Shown: one piece after another, positions 42,553 to 54,205 of the stretch
Layout of the letters: each line of letters opens with the position of its first letter
How positions within the stretch are numbered: position 1 is the stretch's first letter
NCBI GenBank assembly: GCA_950295325.1
Contig: OX485806.1
Span: 25,918,001 to 25,982,000, forward strand
Length of the DNA stretch: 64,000 nucleotides
Source of the DNA: Polytrichum commune
Taxonomy: Eukaryota > Streptophyta > Polytrichopsida > Polytrichales > Polytrichaceae
Direction: 5' to 3'
The notes under the pieces: generated by a model
Database searches by the model: none
The model's input: only the letters and a program-made list of their open reading frames with translations
What the model was told of the DNA's origin: nothing
Made by a program: the position numbers and the translations under genes

Positions 42553-43690
42553 AAATACCGTTTGTGGTATTTAGTATCACGTACACTATTTGCGAAGGGC
42601 CTAAAGTAGATGTTTAGAGATCTCAAAGTGTCATGCCCGCTAAATGTTGATATAATTCCATTCATCAACAGAATCACTAGTAAAAAACTATGCCAAAAAG
42701 AACCACAACCGATTTGAAAATACCTTTCCAACGGTATATTACACACCCCAAAACATTCAAAATTGCAGTGGCAAAACAAAAAAGAGAAAATGTAGTCATT
42801 TAGTGACTATGGATCAAGCTATTCAAAAGAACGGCAGTCGTTTTCAGTTGCAGTTTCTTTGGGCATAATTTTCTACTTGTGCATTAACTTCTTCAAGTGA
42901 AAAAATAATTTTGTTCTAACATTTAGAGTAGTACATTAGATGATAGTCTTGTGTTCTAGTATGCAAGGGGAAGATATTTTTGAGCTTACTAATGGTAAGT
43001 GTCATGTGTTTATATTTTAGTATGCAAGAGCATGTTATTCATGAGCTTATTAATGACAAGTGTCATTTGTGTATACTTTAGTCAAACTTGTAGACCATTA
43101 TAGAACATAAACATCCACCTCATAACACTATTGAGTAGTCTCATGCTAAAATAGTAGGGTCGGTTCACACTATGGCCAAACTTCGAGAGAAGAAGCGTTT
43201 GGACCAATGAAAATGCATAAATGTCCAAAGTCCGTCCTCTTGGCCTTCACGTAGAGGCCGAAGTCCAAAGGACGTCGCCTCCAAAAGAGCCTAGGTGGCA
43301 ACACTTTTAGGAAGTTATGGTGCCAAGAGTTCGGCCTCTCGAGCAAAATTTGGGTCTAGCAAAATGCTCGACCCAAACTTCCATCGAGAGGCCGAACTTT
43401 TTTTTCATTAAAATATTCAAAATCTGACAGTGGATTATTTAATTTTTTTTAAGCCCAAAGGCTTCTCCTCTCGACATAGTTTGGTCCAGAAAAGTGACGC
43501 TTCTCCTCTCGACTTGGGCATAGTGTGAACCGGCCCTTAGTAAGCGCACTTGAACGCCAAGTTTCATGAAACAACACTTATGATGAAGTTGTTAATCATC
43601 AACGTAACCTAACCTAGCATACGCTTCACAATAGGGTAAGTGACACTATTTCACATATGTAGATGAGTAGTAATATATATATTTTTTCAT
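42553..43690 (+). mobile_element. Mariner-like element copy C1, split by a nested MITE
   Basis: The sequence from ACGTACACTATTTGCGAAGG through GTATGCAAGGGGAAGA and GTAAGCGCACTTGAACGCCA matches 46,561-47,115 in the same orientation and 44,640-45,698 in reverse. It is longer than C3 because of the 380 bp MITE at 43,157-43,536 and extra internal DNA. Its termini are decayed. Confidence 0.7.
43152..43542. mobile_element. Nested MITE with ~40 bp inverted repeats (GGTTCACA family)
   Basis: The element spans 43,157-43,536. The left end reads GGGTCGGTTCACACTATGGC and continues to GAGAAGAAGCG. The right end read inward is GGGCCGGTTCACACTATGCC and continues to GAGGAGAAGCG, nearly identical over 40 bp. 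The uninterrupted sequence survives at ~46,955-46,985. TAGTA lies on both sides of the insertion, suggesting a 5 bp duplication, although TTA or GTA cannot be excluded. Confidence 0.88.
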
Positions 43691-44399
43691 TTTACTATGT
43701 AAAGTCTAGACCTAAACTTTCATTACAACTTGTTGCATGCATAATGCTTGTCGTTGCGGAAAGTTTTTGAAATCGATCACAATGATTTCTATCATTGGTT
43801 CATGTCCTCAACATCATGCACAATGCTAACCAGGCTAACAACACATCAATTTAGTACTTGCTTGTGTGTAGAATTGAGTGACAATTTAGATTCCTAAACA
43901 GAAAATTTAAGGGTGGGAAGAAGACTTGGCACTTGTGAAAAGAAAGTGAACATTTAATAAATCCTTGGGCATAGTCTTTTTTTTTTTTTTGAAAATTTTG
44001 CGGAAAATTATGTTTATCTTTCTTTTAGTCTCGGGGGGTTCACTGGCAAAAATCGTAGAACAACGTGCAATAAAAAATAGGGTCCAATATATTCATTGTA
44101 GATAAATTTTGTAAAAAATGTACATGTAAAATAGGGGATTTTAAAATTGTGAAACATGTTTACATGTAAAATACCATCACCTTATAATCTTTTCTGCAAG
44201 GTAAATAACCCCCCCCAATAAATAGGTCCCGAACGCATGTGTATGCAAAATATAAGAGGGAGTGAACCCCCCGAGCTTTTAGTTTGACCACCGTTCTTAA
44301 ATTTCTCTTCCAATTTGACCACCACCCTGACCACTAATCAACCTCGAGTCAACTTTCTTCCAATTCGACCACCATCTTGATCTCAACAATGAACAAGGA

Positions 44400-44620
44400 G
44401 AATTGACTGCTAGTTACAGATAAACTAGTTGAGTTCGAGAAATAACCGGTTGAAGTTCAAGACTTCAAGGAATTTACCCATTATTTTAGAGGAGTTTAGG
44501 AAATATACCTCAAATTAATCAAGAAAAACTAAAGATCACAAAATGTACCTGGTTGGACTTGGAAACACTAGGATTCGGACCGATTGTACCCAAAAATCTC
44601 CCTAGACATTGGATCTTAGC
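44400..44620 (+). repeat. Dispersed repeat R1, well-preserved single copy
   Basis: The copy runs from TGACTGCTAGTTACAGATAA through AACCGGTTGAAGTTCAAGAC, CATTATTTTAGAGGAG, GGTTGGACTTGGAAACACTA and ACCCAAAAATCTCCCT. It is the best reference for the unit, at ~220 bp. The word AGTTCAAGACTTC faintly resembles a polymerase III B box, but I do not claim a SINE. Confidence 0.75.
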
Positions 44621-44639
44621 CCCTATCTCACTACACTTC

Positions 44640-45698
44640 GATACTCACTATTTAGTGTCACATGCGTTATAGTGTCACTTACCCTATTTTGAGGCGTATG
44701 TGAGATTACATTGATGATTAACAACTTCATTATTAAGTGTCAACTCATGACACTTGGAGTTCAAGTGCGCTTACTAATATCTTGGCTTGAGTAAGTTCCA
44801 TAGTGTAATGAGGTGCATGCCTATGTTAAACAATGGTCTACAAGTTGACACTTGCCATTAGTATGCTCAAGAATTATATCTTCCTCTTGCTTGATAAAAA
44901 TTTAAACACATGATACATGCCATTAGTATGCTCCAAAGCCCAACATTGGGTGCCCATGCCCATGCCCATGGGTTTTGGGTGGGCATGGGTGCGATATTAT
45001 GTTCATGGGCGGGCATGGGTGGGCGTGGGTGCGATATTATTGTTCATGGGTGGGCATGGGATATAGCAAAGCATATTGAATGAGCTCTCATTCAAATGCT
45101 TTCGACGGTTGCGTGGAGGACTGGACTGTGTTACATGCTGGATTACTCTACTAACCCCTTATGACTTTCTCTTCTCAAAGTAGTGAAGTTGAAAGCTCCA
45201 AAATACAAAAGCCACTGGGCAAGGTTGACTACATTGGCACAATTTTTGAATAGATGGGTGCAATTTTTGAATACATGGGCACAATTTGAATAGCATGGGT
45301 GGGCATGGGTGGACACATTCATGCTATGGGTGGGCATGGGTGGGCATGAGTGGACACATGTCATGCTATGGGTGGGCATGGGTGGGCATAGGTCGCTGCT
45401 GATGGTCATGGTCTAGGTATGGGTACAAATTCGAAGGGAAATGTTGGGCTCTGGTATGCTCAAAAATATCATCCCCTTGCATGCTAAAATGCAAGACTAT
45501 CATCTAGTGCATCCCAATGTACACTAAAAAATGTCATTATGTAGATATTTTTCACTTTAAGAAGTTACGTATGATAACAATGGAATCATATTGGCCATTT
45601 ACATGCATGCACTTTGAGACCTCTAGGCATCTACTTTAGGCCCTTAGCAAATAGTGTATGTGACACTAACTTCCATGAATGATGTAGCTAGTGATGAA
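44640..45698 (-). mobile_element. Mariner-like element copy C2, reverse orientation, with nested hAT
   Basis: Read on the minus strand it matches C1 and C3: TAGTGTCACATACACTATTT, GCTAAGGGCCTAAAGTAGAT and TTTGAGCATACCAGAG-type text. TA-type ends are visible at the right (TA after CATCATTC read inward). Its interior is interrupted at 44,934 by a 520 bp hAT element. Confidence 0.7.
44926..45461. mobile_element. Non-autonomous hAT element, 520 bp, with internal GGGCATGGGTG minisatellite
   Basis: The element spans 44,934-45,453 and is flanked by a perfect 8 bp duplication, GTATGCTC, at 44,926-44,933 and 45,454-45,461. The ends are inverted repeats: CAAAGCCCAACATT on the left and CAGAGCCCAACATT read inward on the right. 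8 bp duplications and CA-G-type ends are hAT hallmarks. Much of the interior is repeats of GGGTGGGCATGGGTG. The 88-codon ORF over it is only the minisatellite in translation. Confidence 0.88.
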
Positions 45699-46560
45699 CT
45701 TAAGTCCCATAAGCCTTTTGGTTTTCCAGACTTTAAGATCAATGTCATTTGAGGTATGTGGGTGTTATTTGGTTCATTTACCAAGTTCTCCAACTTCTAT
45801 GAATTAAACTTACACAACAAAACTTGTATTGTATCAACGAATGTACAACGAAACATATGCAAAATTGGATTGAAAATTGGACCTCCCTTGATTTATTTAT
45901 GATTATTGTTAGTGCATGTTTGTTGATATCTTAACTTGATAGATAGGTCCTCCTGGTTATGTTCATTATTGAGTGTAGAGTAGTTATTGATATTCGAGGA
46001 TGTAGTGAAATCTCTTTTAAACATGTGTTTTTATGATTTTTGCTCTTCAATCTTGGCCAAACCACATACAATCAAATATAGGGGTTTGATAAAGAAAATG
46101 AGCCACTTAAGACCCATGTACACTAGAAGGATTGTGGGGCTTTTTGGACGATCCCATTGAGCCAAATATGAACCATCATGCCCGTTCCCACTAGGCTCGA
46201 AGGTAGTGGACACCATGTACTATCTAACACTCACATGTGTGGATGGGGGTTGAGGCCTACAGACCATTTGCAAAGGAGTCATTTGACATGTTTAAATTCC
46301 ATTTGAGTTGTATTCCCGGGTAGTGTGTCAAGTCCAACACCATGACTAACTTAAGTAGATTGTATGCATAATTCTTGTTGGAGCGTAATTTTGAGATTTT
46401 TTTATTGAAATTTTATGAGCCAAAGGAAATTTATGTTTCACTTTCCACATTTCACAGGACCTTTCATATTTCTAAAATACCTACATGGTAGGAGACACCA
46501 TCACTACTAGGATTATGGTGTCTACAACTTCACTAACTAGGATTATAGTGTAGACACTTG
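45699..46560. other. Intergenic between mariner-like elements, no gene recognised
   Basis: A 61-codon minus-strand ORF at 46,216-46,031 has no motif. 45,785-46,060 resembles the block at 15,540-15,830 (CCAACTTCTACCAATTAAA, GATAGGTCCTCCTGG, ATTGAGTGT.GAGTAGTTA), so a dispersed repeat links this stretch with the CACTA interior. Confidence 0.4.
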
Positions 46561-47117
46561 CTTGATCCTAGACACCGTTTATGGTATTTAGTGTCACGTA
46601 CACTATTTGCGAAGGGCCTAAACTAGATGTCTAGAGGTTTCAAAGTGTCACGCCCACTTATTGCCAATACTATTCCATTCATCAATATAAGTAACTTCTT
46701 CATGTGACATAATATTTACATTATGACATTTAGAATAGCACATCGGGATACTTTACATGATAGTCTTGCGTTTTATTATGTAAGGGGAAGAACTTTTTGA
46801 GCATACTAATGGCAAGTGTCAAGTGTTTATATTTTAGTATGCAAGAGGAAGATACTCTTAAGCATACTAGTAGAAAGTGTCATTTGTGTACACTTTAGTC
46901 AACTTGTAGACCATTGTGTAACATAGGCATGCACCTCATAAAACCAGTGAACATACTCATGCTAAGATATTAGTAAGCGCACTTGAATGCCAAGTATCAC
47001 GAGATGACAATTATGATGAAGTTGTTAATCATCAGTGTAACGTAGCATATGCCTCAAAAATATGGTAAGTGACACTATTATGCATGTGACAATAAACACC
47101 ATAAATGGTGTAGTGCT
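46559..47117 (+). mobile_element. Mariner-like element copy C3, ~555 bp
   Basis: This is the most compact copy. The left end reads ACACCGTTTATGGTATTTAG and continues TGTCACGTAC. The right end read inward is ACACCATTTATGGTGTTTAT followed by TGTCACATGC, about 24 matches in 30. TA lies next to both ends (TAGACACC and GGTGTAGTG). It carries no coding sequence and serves as the empty-site reference for the MITE nested in C1. Confidence 0.8.
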
Positions 47118-47594
47118 ACGTTCATTTCATTTCATTTTGGTTGTGGATGGGGTCAAACTCAAAGGCAAGAGTGCTTAATGACATCAGCAAACCCGAACAT
47201 AAGCCCATCTGACAACATCAGCAAACGAGGATAAAAAGTCAATAATAAGAAACTTATGTACTACCTCTACATCTCCGGGCCGGTAACTATTTTCCTGGCG
47301 CTAACTTAACATAAAAGCAAAGATCGATCTATACATAGCTTTGATCAAAGTTACATACTTTTACATTGATCGGAGACTCACTCGCTCACTCTCACTCGAT
47401 CGATCGATCGATAACCTCGGATTCATGGATTGGAAAGCTTCAGGAGCACCTTCCTGCAGGCTCAACTCAATAATCTAAATCCACCCTGCTGGTCGTCCAC
47501 AGTCGGAGGAGTAGGCCCCTGAAATTCAAGCATGCCCGCACGTTCTCCTTCCGATTCTACAGCCTCATGCACCGCCGGTCACAGCTCCCACTAG

Positions 47595-47600
47595 TATAAA
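47595..47600 (+). promoter_or_regulatory. Putative TATA box of the pectate lyase gene
   Basis: TATAAA lies 213 bp upstream of the chosen start codon, in a pyrimidine-rich context. A usual TATA-to-start spacing would leave a 5' UTR of about 180 bp. A GATC tetranucleotide run lies further upstream near 47,397-47,412. Confidence 0.5.
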
Positions 47601-47812
47601 CATAGCTCCTATCCCTCCCCGCTCTTCTGTTCGATCACTCCTTCAGTCCCCCGCCGAAACACCAAAGCATTCCATGCCAACTAGTTTCGAGGTGCTAGTT
47701 GCAGACTGTAATGCGACCCAAACCATAGGCATCATGTCGACACAGATCTAAGCTCATTCAGCACCGCAGCCCACAACAGGGTCGATCAGAATTGCAGAAC
47801 TCGGTTGCAGAG

Positions 47813-50800
47813 ATGGCGAAGAGCAGGATGATGAGCGCATCGATGAAGCAGGTTACGACGGTGGTGGTGGTGGCGGCGTTGTTGGGATTTCTGGTGGCCA
47901 TGGTGCAAGCCGAGGTTGAGGGGCAGGTCAGTAATGCCACGTCATCGTGGGACAGTTTCATGGAGAAAGGTGCAGGCGTCGTGTCAAGCTCAAATTCGAC
48001 TTCGCCTCCGACGACAACTCCTGGTGAATCTTTCGCAGCTGAGAATGTGACTGAGTCATCCTTTGCATCTGTGCCTACTGGACCTGCTTCGGCTCCTGAA
48101 GCATCAGTATCATCATTAGCATCCAATGAGGTGGGGGATGTGGGGACAGGTGGGAAGCTGGTGAGCGATGCGGATTCCACGTACACCGATTTTGGCAATT
48201 CCAGCTTCGCAAATGATCAGTACTACGCTGGTGGGGATGATCAGGCCACTGAGAATCTGTTTGGTGACTTCAGTGCCATCAGCAACCCCGCTCCCACGAC
48301 GGACTTGAATGCCAGGTTCAATGATGTCACATTCGATTTGTCGGAGACTCCCGACGTCGACCCGACGTCAGACAGGTAAACTTGATCAATGTGTGCAGCT
48401 TTGGTGATGGCTCTCGTTATTTTTTGGGTTTGGAAGTCTAGTGGATGCATGGCCTGCTGATGTTGATGATGACAATGGGGTGTTAGGTGGCACTCTCGAG
48501 TGAGCGAAGCTTTTGGGTTTTTTTTTGTTTCGGAGTACTGCTGCAGTTGAGGATTTTGTCAAGTTCTCTCTCCTGGGTGGTTACCTTGTGTCGATGTCAA
48601 TAAAACTGGTCTTAGGATGACACGTGATGTTATGTACAACAATTTGCTTTAGTCTCAATGTGTTTGGTTGCACTAAATGGTTTGTACTAATGGACTGCTG
48701 CTGCTGTCTCCACATTCCTTAGATGCCAATGGGCTGTTGGCTGCCCGTTGGTTGACTCTTGAATAAGCTGATTTTTTTTTGGGCCTAGTATTTCCTACTA
48801 CCTACTTCAGGGTTTTGTTACTCTCCTGATCTGACATTGTGTCGATGAAACTGTGTTGAGGTCTTAACATAACACATTAATATGCTATGCAACAACTTGT
48901 TCTTGAGTCTTTCTCTGGAGACAAGTAGCAGAAACTCTGCAATACAAGTATCCACTGGAGAGTGGCTTCTTTCCTGCAGAGCAGAATCAATTACCTCTCT
49001 TCTTGATTCTTACTTTGCGCCAGGTTCCTGGTGAACGCCTGGTGTTATGTATCTGTTAGTGTTGTTTGAATATCAACACTTACAAGGATAATGTCATTTG
49101 CTACTGGTGGCCTGTTTCCACATCCCTTTCATTGCCTATGTGGGGGTCAAGTTGAGGTTAACCTCGATGATCTGGCCTTTGTCAGCACTCTCTGGTACAC
49201 CGTAGTACCATGTCAAGGTTCTTGATTATTTTCGTGCCATATCAACTTTGTCACAGGGGTTCCAGTCATGAGTTATTTGATTCTTATTTTGGGCCGGGTT
49301 CCTGGTTAATAGCTGATCATATATTTGTCGGTCTTGTTTGAACATCATCGACACTTCCAAGGGTAATGCCATGTGCTACTGGCCTGCTTCCACATTCCTT
49401 AAATTATCAGTGTGGTCGTCTTGAGGGTAATCTCGATGATCTGGCCTTTGTCCTGCAACCATGGCAGGTTCATCAATACTTTGCATGTCAAATTCTAATT
49501 CTATTTTATTGTCTCATCAGCTTTCTCATGGGTTTCAATCAATAGTTATGTGATTCTTATTTTGTGCCGAGTTCCTGGCGAATGCCTAATTATCTGTCAA
49601 TTTGTTTCCTTAACATCAACACTTACAATTATATTTCATGTGCTGCTGGCCTGCTTCCCACATGCCTTTCCACTGCCTCCAATGTGGGCGTCAAGTTGAA
49701 GTGAACCTCAATAATCTGGCCCTTTTCTCAGTACTGCCTGGTGTTCCATAGTATATCATAGCAGGTTCATCAACACTTTGCATGTCAAAATCCTAAATGA
49801 TTTTTACTGCCCCGTCCACTTTCTTGTGGTTTTCAGAGAATAGTTTTCTTACACTAATAAATATCTAACTAATGGTCCACTGTCCAATTGCTTCCTTAAT
49901 TGCAGTACCCAAACCTCGTTGGCTTCGACTTACAGTAGCGGCAGCCAATGCTCCAGCGGCAACCCCACCGACGACTGTTGGCGGTGCGACCCCAACTGGG
50001 CTTCCAACCCTCAGAAATACGCGGACTGCGCTTTCGGGTTCGGGCGCAACGCGTTAGGCGGCAAGAACGGCAAGATCTACGTGGTGACGTCCCCGCGCGA
50101 CGATAACCCTGCCAACCCCGCCTACGGCACACTGCGATGGGGGGTGACGAGGTTGGAGCCTCTGTGGATCATCTTCAAGACGAGCATGACCATCCGCCTC
50201 AAGAACGAGCTCATGATCACGAGCTACAAAACGATCGACGGCCGCGGCGTCACGGTCCACATCACCGGCGGGGCGGGGCTGACGCTGCAGTACGTGAGCC
50301 ACGTTATCATTACCAACATTGCCATCCACGACATCTCGCCCACGGGGCCTGCGACTATCATGACGTCGACCAGTCACGTGGGGTCGCGGGGGAGGGCGGA
50401 CGGGGATTGTATCTCTTTGTATACAGCCACCGACGTGTGGATCGACCATTGTTACTTGGCTAGGGCTGCGGATGGGCTGGTGGATGCCATCCGGGGCTCC
50501 ACACGCATCACCATCTCCAACAACTACTTGACCCAACACGATAAGGTGAGTCTATAATTTTTTTATATAGTATCATCTGGTCATCTCAACTTAGGGTTTA
50601 AGATCATTGAATCTCTCTTCTTGATGGTTCTGAGAATGATTCTTCACATGTGAAGAAAGTAATGCCGGTGTTATTCGGTTTTTGAAATGTAAAAATTGAA
50701 CACCTTTGATTGGTGTGTGGTTAGGTGAGGATCAAAGAACAAAAGCTTTATGAACTACTCCACCGTCAACATTGAACACAATTGGAAGGACCTCTGTATT

Positions 50801-52347
50801 GAGTCAAAGAATCAACAAATATTTGCTTTTTCCTATGACCATAACTAGACCAGGAGATGTTTGCTTTTTCAGTCTGATTTTTGCTGATGGTTCATTGTAG
50901 ATCCGCTAATGCAGCACAAGTTTTGTCGTGTAAATCTAGACGATAGATGTTGGAGAACAAGAAAAACGAACCGAATAACACCCACATACCTTACTCCAAA
51001 AGGAAGGTATCAAAAACAAGAATGAAATAGAGAACAAAGCTCACAAAATGCGCCAAAGCCAAATGGTGACAAGTCATTTGTGTAGGGGCTTACCATCATC
51101 CACAAAAATCTGCATGGAAGAAACTTTAGCAGGTTCTGCTCTGTCTCAGAGCATATAAGAAGTCTCAAGCGAATTGTTGCAGAGCATTTGCCCGAAGAGA
51201 GATCACCGCTCTCTCTAATTTGGGTACCGGTGGCCTTGTATGTTCCTTTTTTGCACAGATACTATTCGAGTTAGGCTAATGCCAAAATTCATATGTTTCT
51301 CTTTCTCAGTGCATTCTGCTGGGAGCACATAAGAATGACTACGAAGACAGGAACATGCAAGTCACGGTGGCCTTGAACGTCTTCGGACCAGGACTCATCC
51401 AGAGGATGCCCAGGTAAAATTTATTACTCTTCACAAATCCTCTTTCTTTCAAATTCAGCAAAAGCTTGGTCCGTCCATCATAAGCTGCAACACCTTTGTA
51501 TGTATGTATGGTAACACTGTGATTTGTTCATTTGAATGAGGTTGAGAACTCAGCACAACCTTCTTGAGCCTTCAAGTTAGGACGCTCCTTACAAAGTTTT
51601 TAAGTTAGCCGGATAACCTAAGAATTGTTCCATGTGTGACGAAAGACCAGATATATAGGCTTTTCAAGAAATGTTATTGTGAATGGCCGACCTCATTCAT
51701 GTCATCCTGCATGCCTCAGACGTCAATACTTGACTAATTCTTTCAAGAGTAAATTCTTTCTCCGCGTTCCTGAAAGAGCTTATGTGATCCTCGACCTAAT
51801 TCTCTCAAGCTAGTTCTTTCTCGAGAGTTTCGAGATAACATATAGACTTAGACCAACTCGAAGATGAAGAAACAATATAATTCGACCCGGTAGGAACATC
51901 AACCCTAAATTTTTTAACTTTAAACCCTTAACCTTCTTCTGATACTCGATCTAATTCTTCGACCTGATTTCATTCAGGTGCCGATTCGGATTTTGTCATG
52001 TGGTGAACAACCATTACCCAAATGGCTGGGGCATCTACGCCGTCGGAGGCAGCGAGGCTCCCACCTTCCTCATCGAAGGCAACCTGTTCAACCCCGGCAA
52101 GGGCGCCAAGGAGATTGCCAAGCGCATCGACGACGGCGGAAGCGCCTTCGGCGGGCCGAACAACTGGAACTGGAAATCCAGGGGCGACCAGTTCCAAAAC
52201 GGTGCCTTCTTCAAGCCTTCCGGTTCTCAGTACGACATGCAAGCTTACGCAAAGGCATCCAGCTGCGCAGCCCGGCCATCCTACATGGTTCCCCAGATGA
52301 CTGCTGGGGCAGGACCTCTCAAATGCGTCCGCGGAAGGCACTGCTGA
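47813..52347 (+). CDS. Pectate lyase (polysaccharide lyase family 1), four exons, 558 aa
   Basis: Exons 47,813-48,375, 49,906-50,545, 51,310-51,413 and 51,978-52,347 have GT..AG introns and consistent phases. The enzyme cleaves de-esterified pectin in the cell wall by beta-elimination, using calcium. Residues 1-33 form a signal peptide (hydrophobic [17 protein letters not shown]). Residues ~34-190 are a Ser/Thr/Asp-rich low-complexity segment of unusual length. The PL1 domain follows: [96 protein letters not shown] and [13 protein letters not shown]. The catalytic arginine region IQRMPRCRFG spans the exon 3/4 join. The usual HSD after LLG is changed to AHKND. The ATG at 47,813 was preferred over 47,792 because it leads directly into the signal peptide. 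Confidence 0.93.
49005..49810 (+). repeat. ~270 bp tandem repeats in pectate lyase intron 1
   Basis: Three diverged units start near 49,006, 49,280 and 49,550. Each has GATTCTTA(C/T)TTTG.GCC, GTTCCTGG, ATGTGCTACTGGCCTG-type text, CCACAT.CCTT and GATGATCTGGCCTTTGTC. Weaker related words occur from 48,690. No exon is hidden here that I can see. Confidence 0.8.
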
Positions 52348-52832
52348 TGATTCAATCATTAAATCAATCAATCATTCATTCATTCATTCATTTATTCCTT
52401 GCTTTTTGAAAAACAATTGACATTGATTTGTACACTAACTTGTAGACTGCTGTGTTTCCTACACAAAGATGTGTTGAGGCCGCGCTAGATCATGCGGCCC
52501 ACAGTACCACCAAAATTCCTCACAAGATCGGCAGGCGTTCATCGATCTTGTGCTTATTCATTTTCAGGCCATAATTCAGTGGATTCGCTCTAATTTCATT
52601 CTTTAGGGTTTGTAGTATTAGCCCAGGATTCATTCATTTGCTGTAATAAATTGGGAAATGCCTTTATACGAAGGACGATTGATGTCTATCATCAGCATCA
52701 GTAGACCTTGCAATCAAGGTTGTCAATGTAGGGAATCTCGTGTTTGCATATCTTTAATACACCTTGCTTGGTTGTTTCATGGCTTCTTGCGTGGGTCTGC
52801 TTTTTCCTTGGAACAAATTGTCAAAATGCAGG

Positions 52833-53050
52833 AATGAGACTGTTGGGGCAGCAGCGCCTCTCAAATGTTTCCGTGGAAGACACTGCTGACATTCAGTAAT
52901 TCATTCATTACTTCATGCTTTACTCTTTTTTTGAAGAAATTGACATCGATTACTTGTAGATTGGAAACCCACAGTAACAAATTCTTCACAAGGTCGGCAG
53001 GCGTTCATCGATCTTATGCTATTCATTTCAGGCCATAATTTCAGTCCAAA
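52833..53050 (+). pseudogene. Duplicated fragment of the pectate lyase last exon and 3' UTR
   Basis: GAGACTGTTGGGGCAGCAGC, then CCTCTCAAATGTTTCCGTGG and AAGACACTGCTGA repeat the end of exon 4 (…ACTGCTGGGGCAGGACCTCT, CAAATGCGTCCGCGGAAGGC). The UTR words GGTCGGCAGGCGTTCATCGA and TTTCAGGCCATAAT repeat 52,530-52,580. It lacks the rest of the gene and lies ~545 bp downstream, so it is a tandem partial duplication. Confidence 0.85.
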
Positions 53051-54200
53051 GACCATAGTTTATGTGGAAGGTGAATCACCCCCTTGGCCGGCTAAAATAT
53101 GTACAATTAAATTGGGGGCGCTTTAAACAAGGCTAGTAGAAGTGAAGAAAGACTGAACATTATTCAGCTGAGTATGGAGGGTACCGTAGTTTAATAACAA
53201 GTTCGGCACAAAATAATTCTAAAAATAGATGTCTAAAATTTTGGAATATTATTTGTATTTTTTGCCGAATACAAAATTAATTATTTTTCAAAATCGCCAA
53301 AAAGTAAGAAATTTTACTTCTCACTAGAGTTTTACTTACAGTGGAAGCATATGTGAATTTTGAAAGAGAGAAGGTGCTCCTTTTGTAATCAAGCTCACTT
53401 ACATTAGTCCACAAAGAATATGGGTTAAGAAGTAGCAAGACTCTAGGTAAGGCTTTTCAAATGTGTTGTACACAAATTTTTGGAGTCCAATTGAGCATAG
53501 AAGATGAAGTTTTATAGAATTTTGTCCAACTAACAAAAGTTGAGAAATCAATCCTTCTTCCACCTCCAACAAGTTTTGTGTCAAAATAAGTCTTTATGCA
53601 AAAGATATGGGCAAAACATTGCAGCCGTGTAAAGATCAAAAAATTAAAATGCGTTCATAACAGTTTTTCGGAGCTCATTTGTGCATAGAAGATCAACTTT
53701 TTTGGAATTTTGTTCATCTAAGAAAAGTTTAGAAATCAAGTAATCTTTCACCTCCAACAAATTTTATGTCATTTGAAGACTCTATGCAAAAGTTATGCGT
53801 GTTATAAAAATGAAGTCTAACTCTGGGCTTCACCTCAAAGTTTACATATCCCATATGCATTGTTGAACACAACTCCACTCTACTTGCATAAAGCACAGAG
53901 CATTCTCAACTCTTCACTCACATCTTACTTGTCATTCAATGCAAAAGAGACGTACAGGATATAACCTTAAATAGAAAATTAAAAATGAATTTAAGTTGAA
54001 TTTTTAAAAATTAAAAGAGAAAAGTGACGAAAATATGAATATACTATTTTTAGGTGCCGAACTTACATTTTGAACTTTAATTAATTATTCGGCTAACATG
54101 TGTCGAACCAGCTATGAACCTACAGTAGTGGGGCCGTAAATAAAATAAGTACTATTCGAGGCATAGTATATATCATGGTTATTCTCTTAGCAACACTATT
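53051..54200. other. Intergenic, no gene recognised
   Basis: This stretch is AT-rich. 53,480-53,600 and 53,660-53,790 are diverged duplicates (GAAGATGAAGTTTTATAGAA versus GAAGATCAACTTTTTTGGAA, then TCCAACAAGTTTTGTGTCA versus TCCAACAAATTTTATGTCA), a ~180 bp tandem duplication. No coding signal is seen. Confidence 0.5.
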
Positions 54201-54205
54201 ACCTG

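Noticed and set aside
44400-44620. R1 as a tRNA-derived SINE
   Set aside because: A B-box-like word is present, but there is no convincing A box at the right distance and no poly(A) or target duplication.
45143-45409. 88-aa minus-strand ORF rich in MPTHSM repeats
   Set aside because: It is the GGGCATGGGTG minisatellite of a hAT element in translation.
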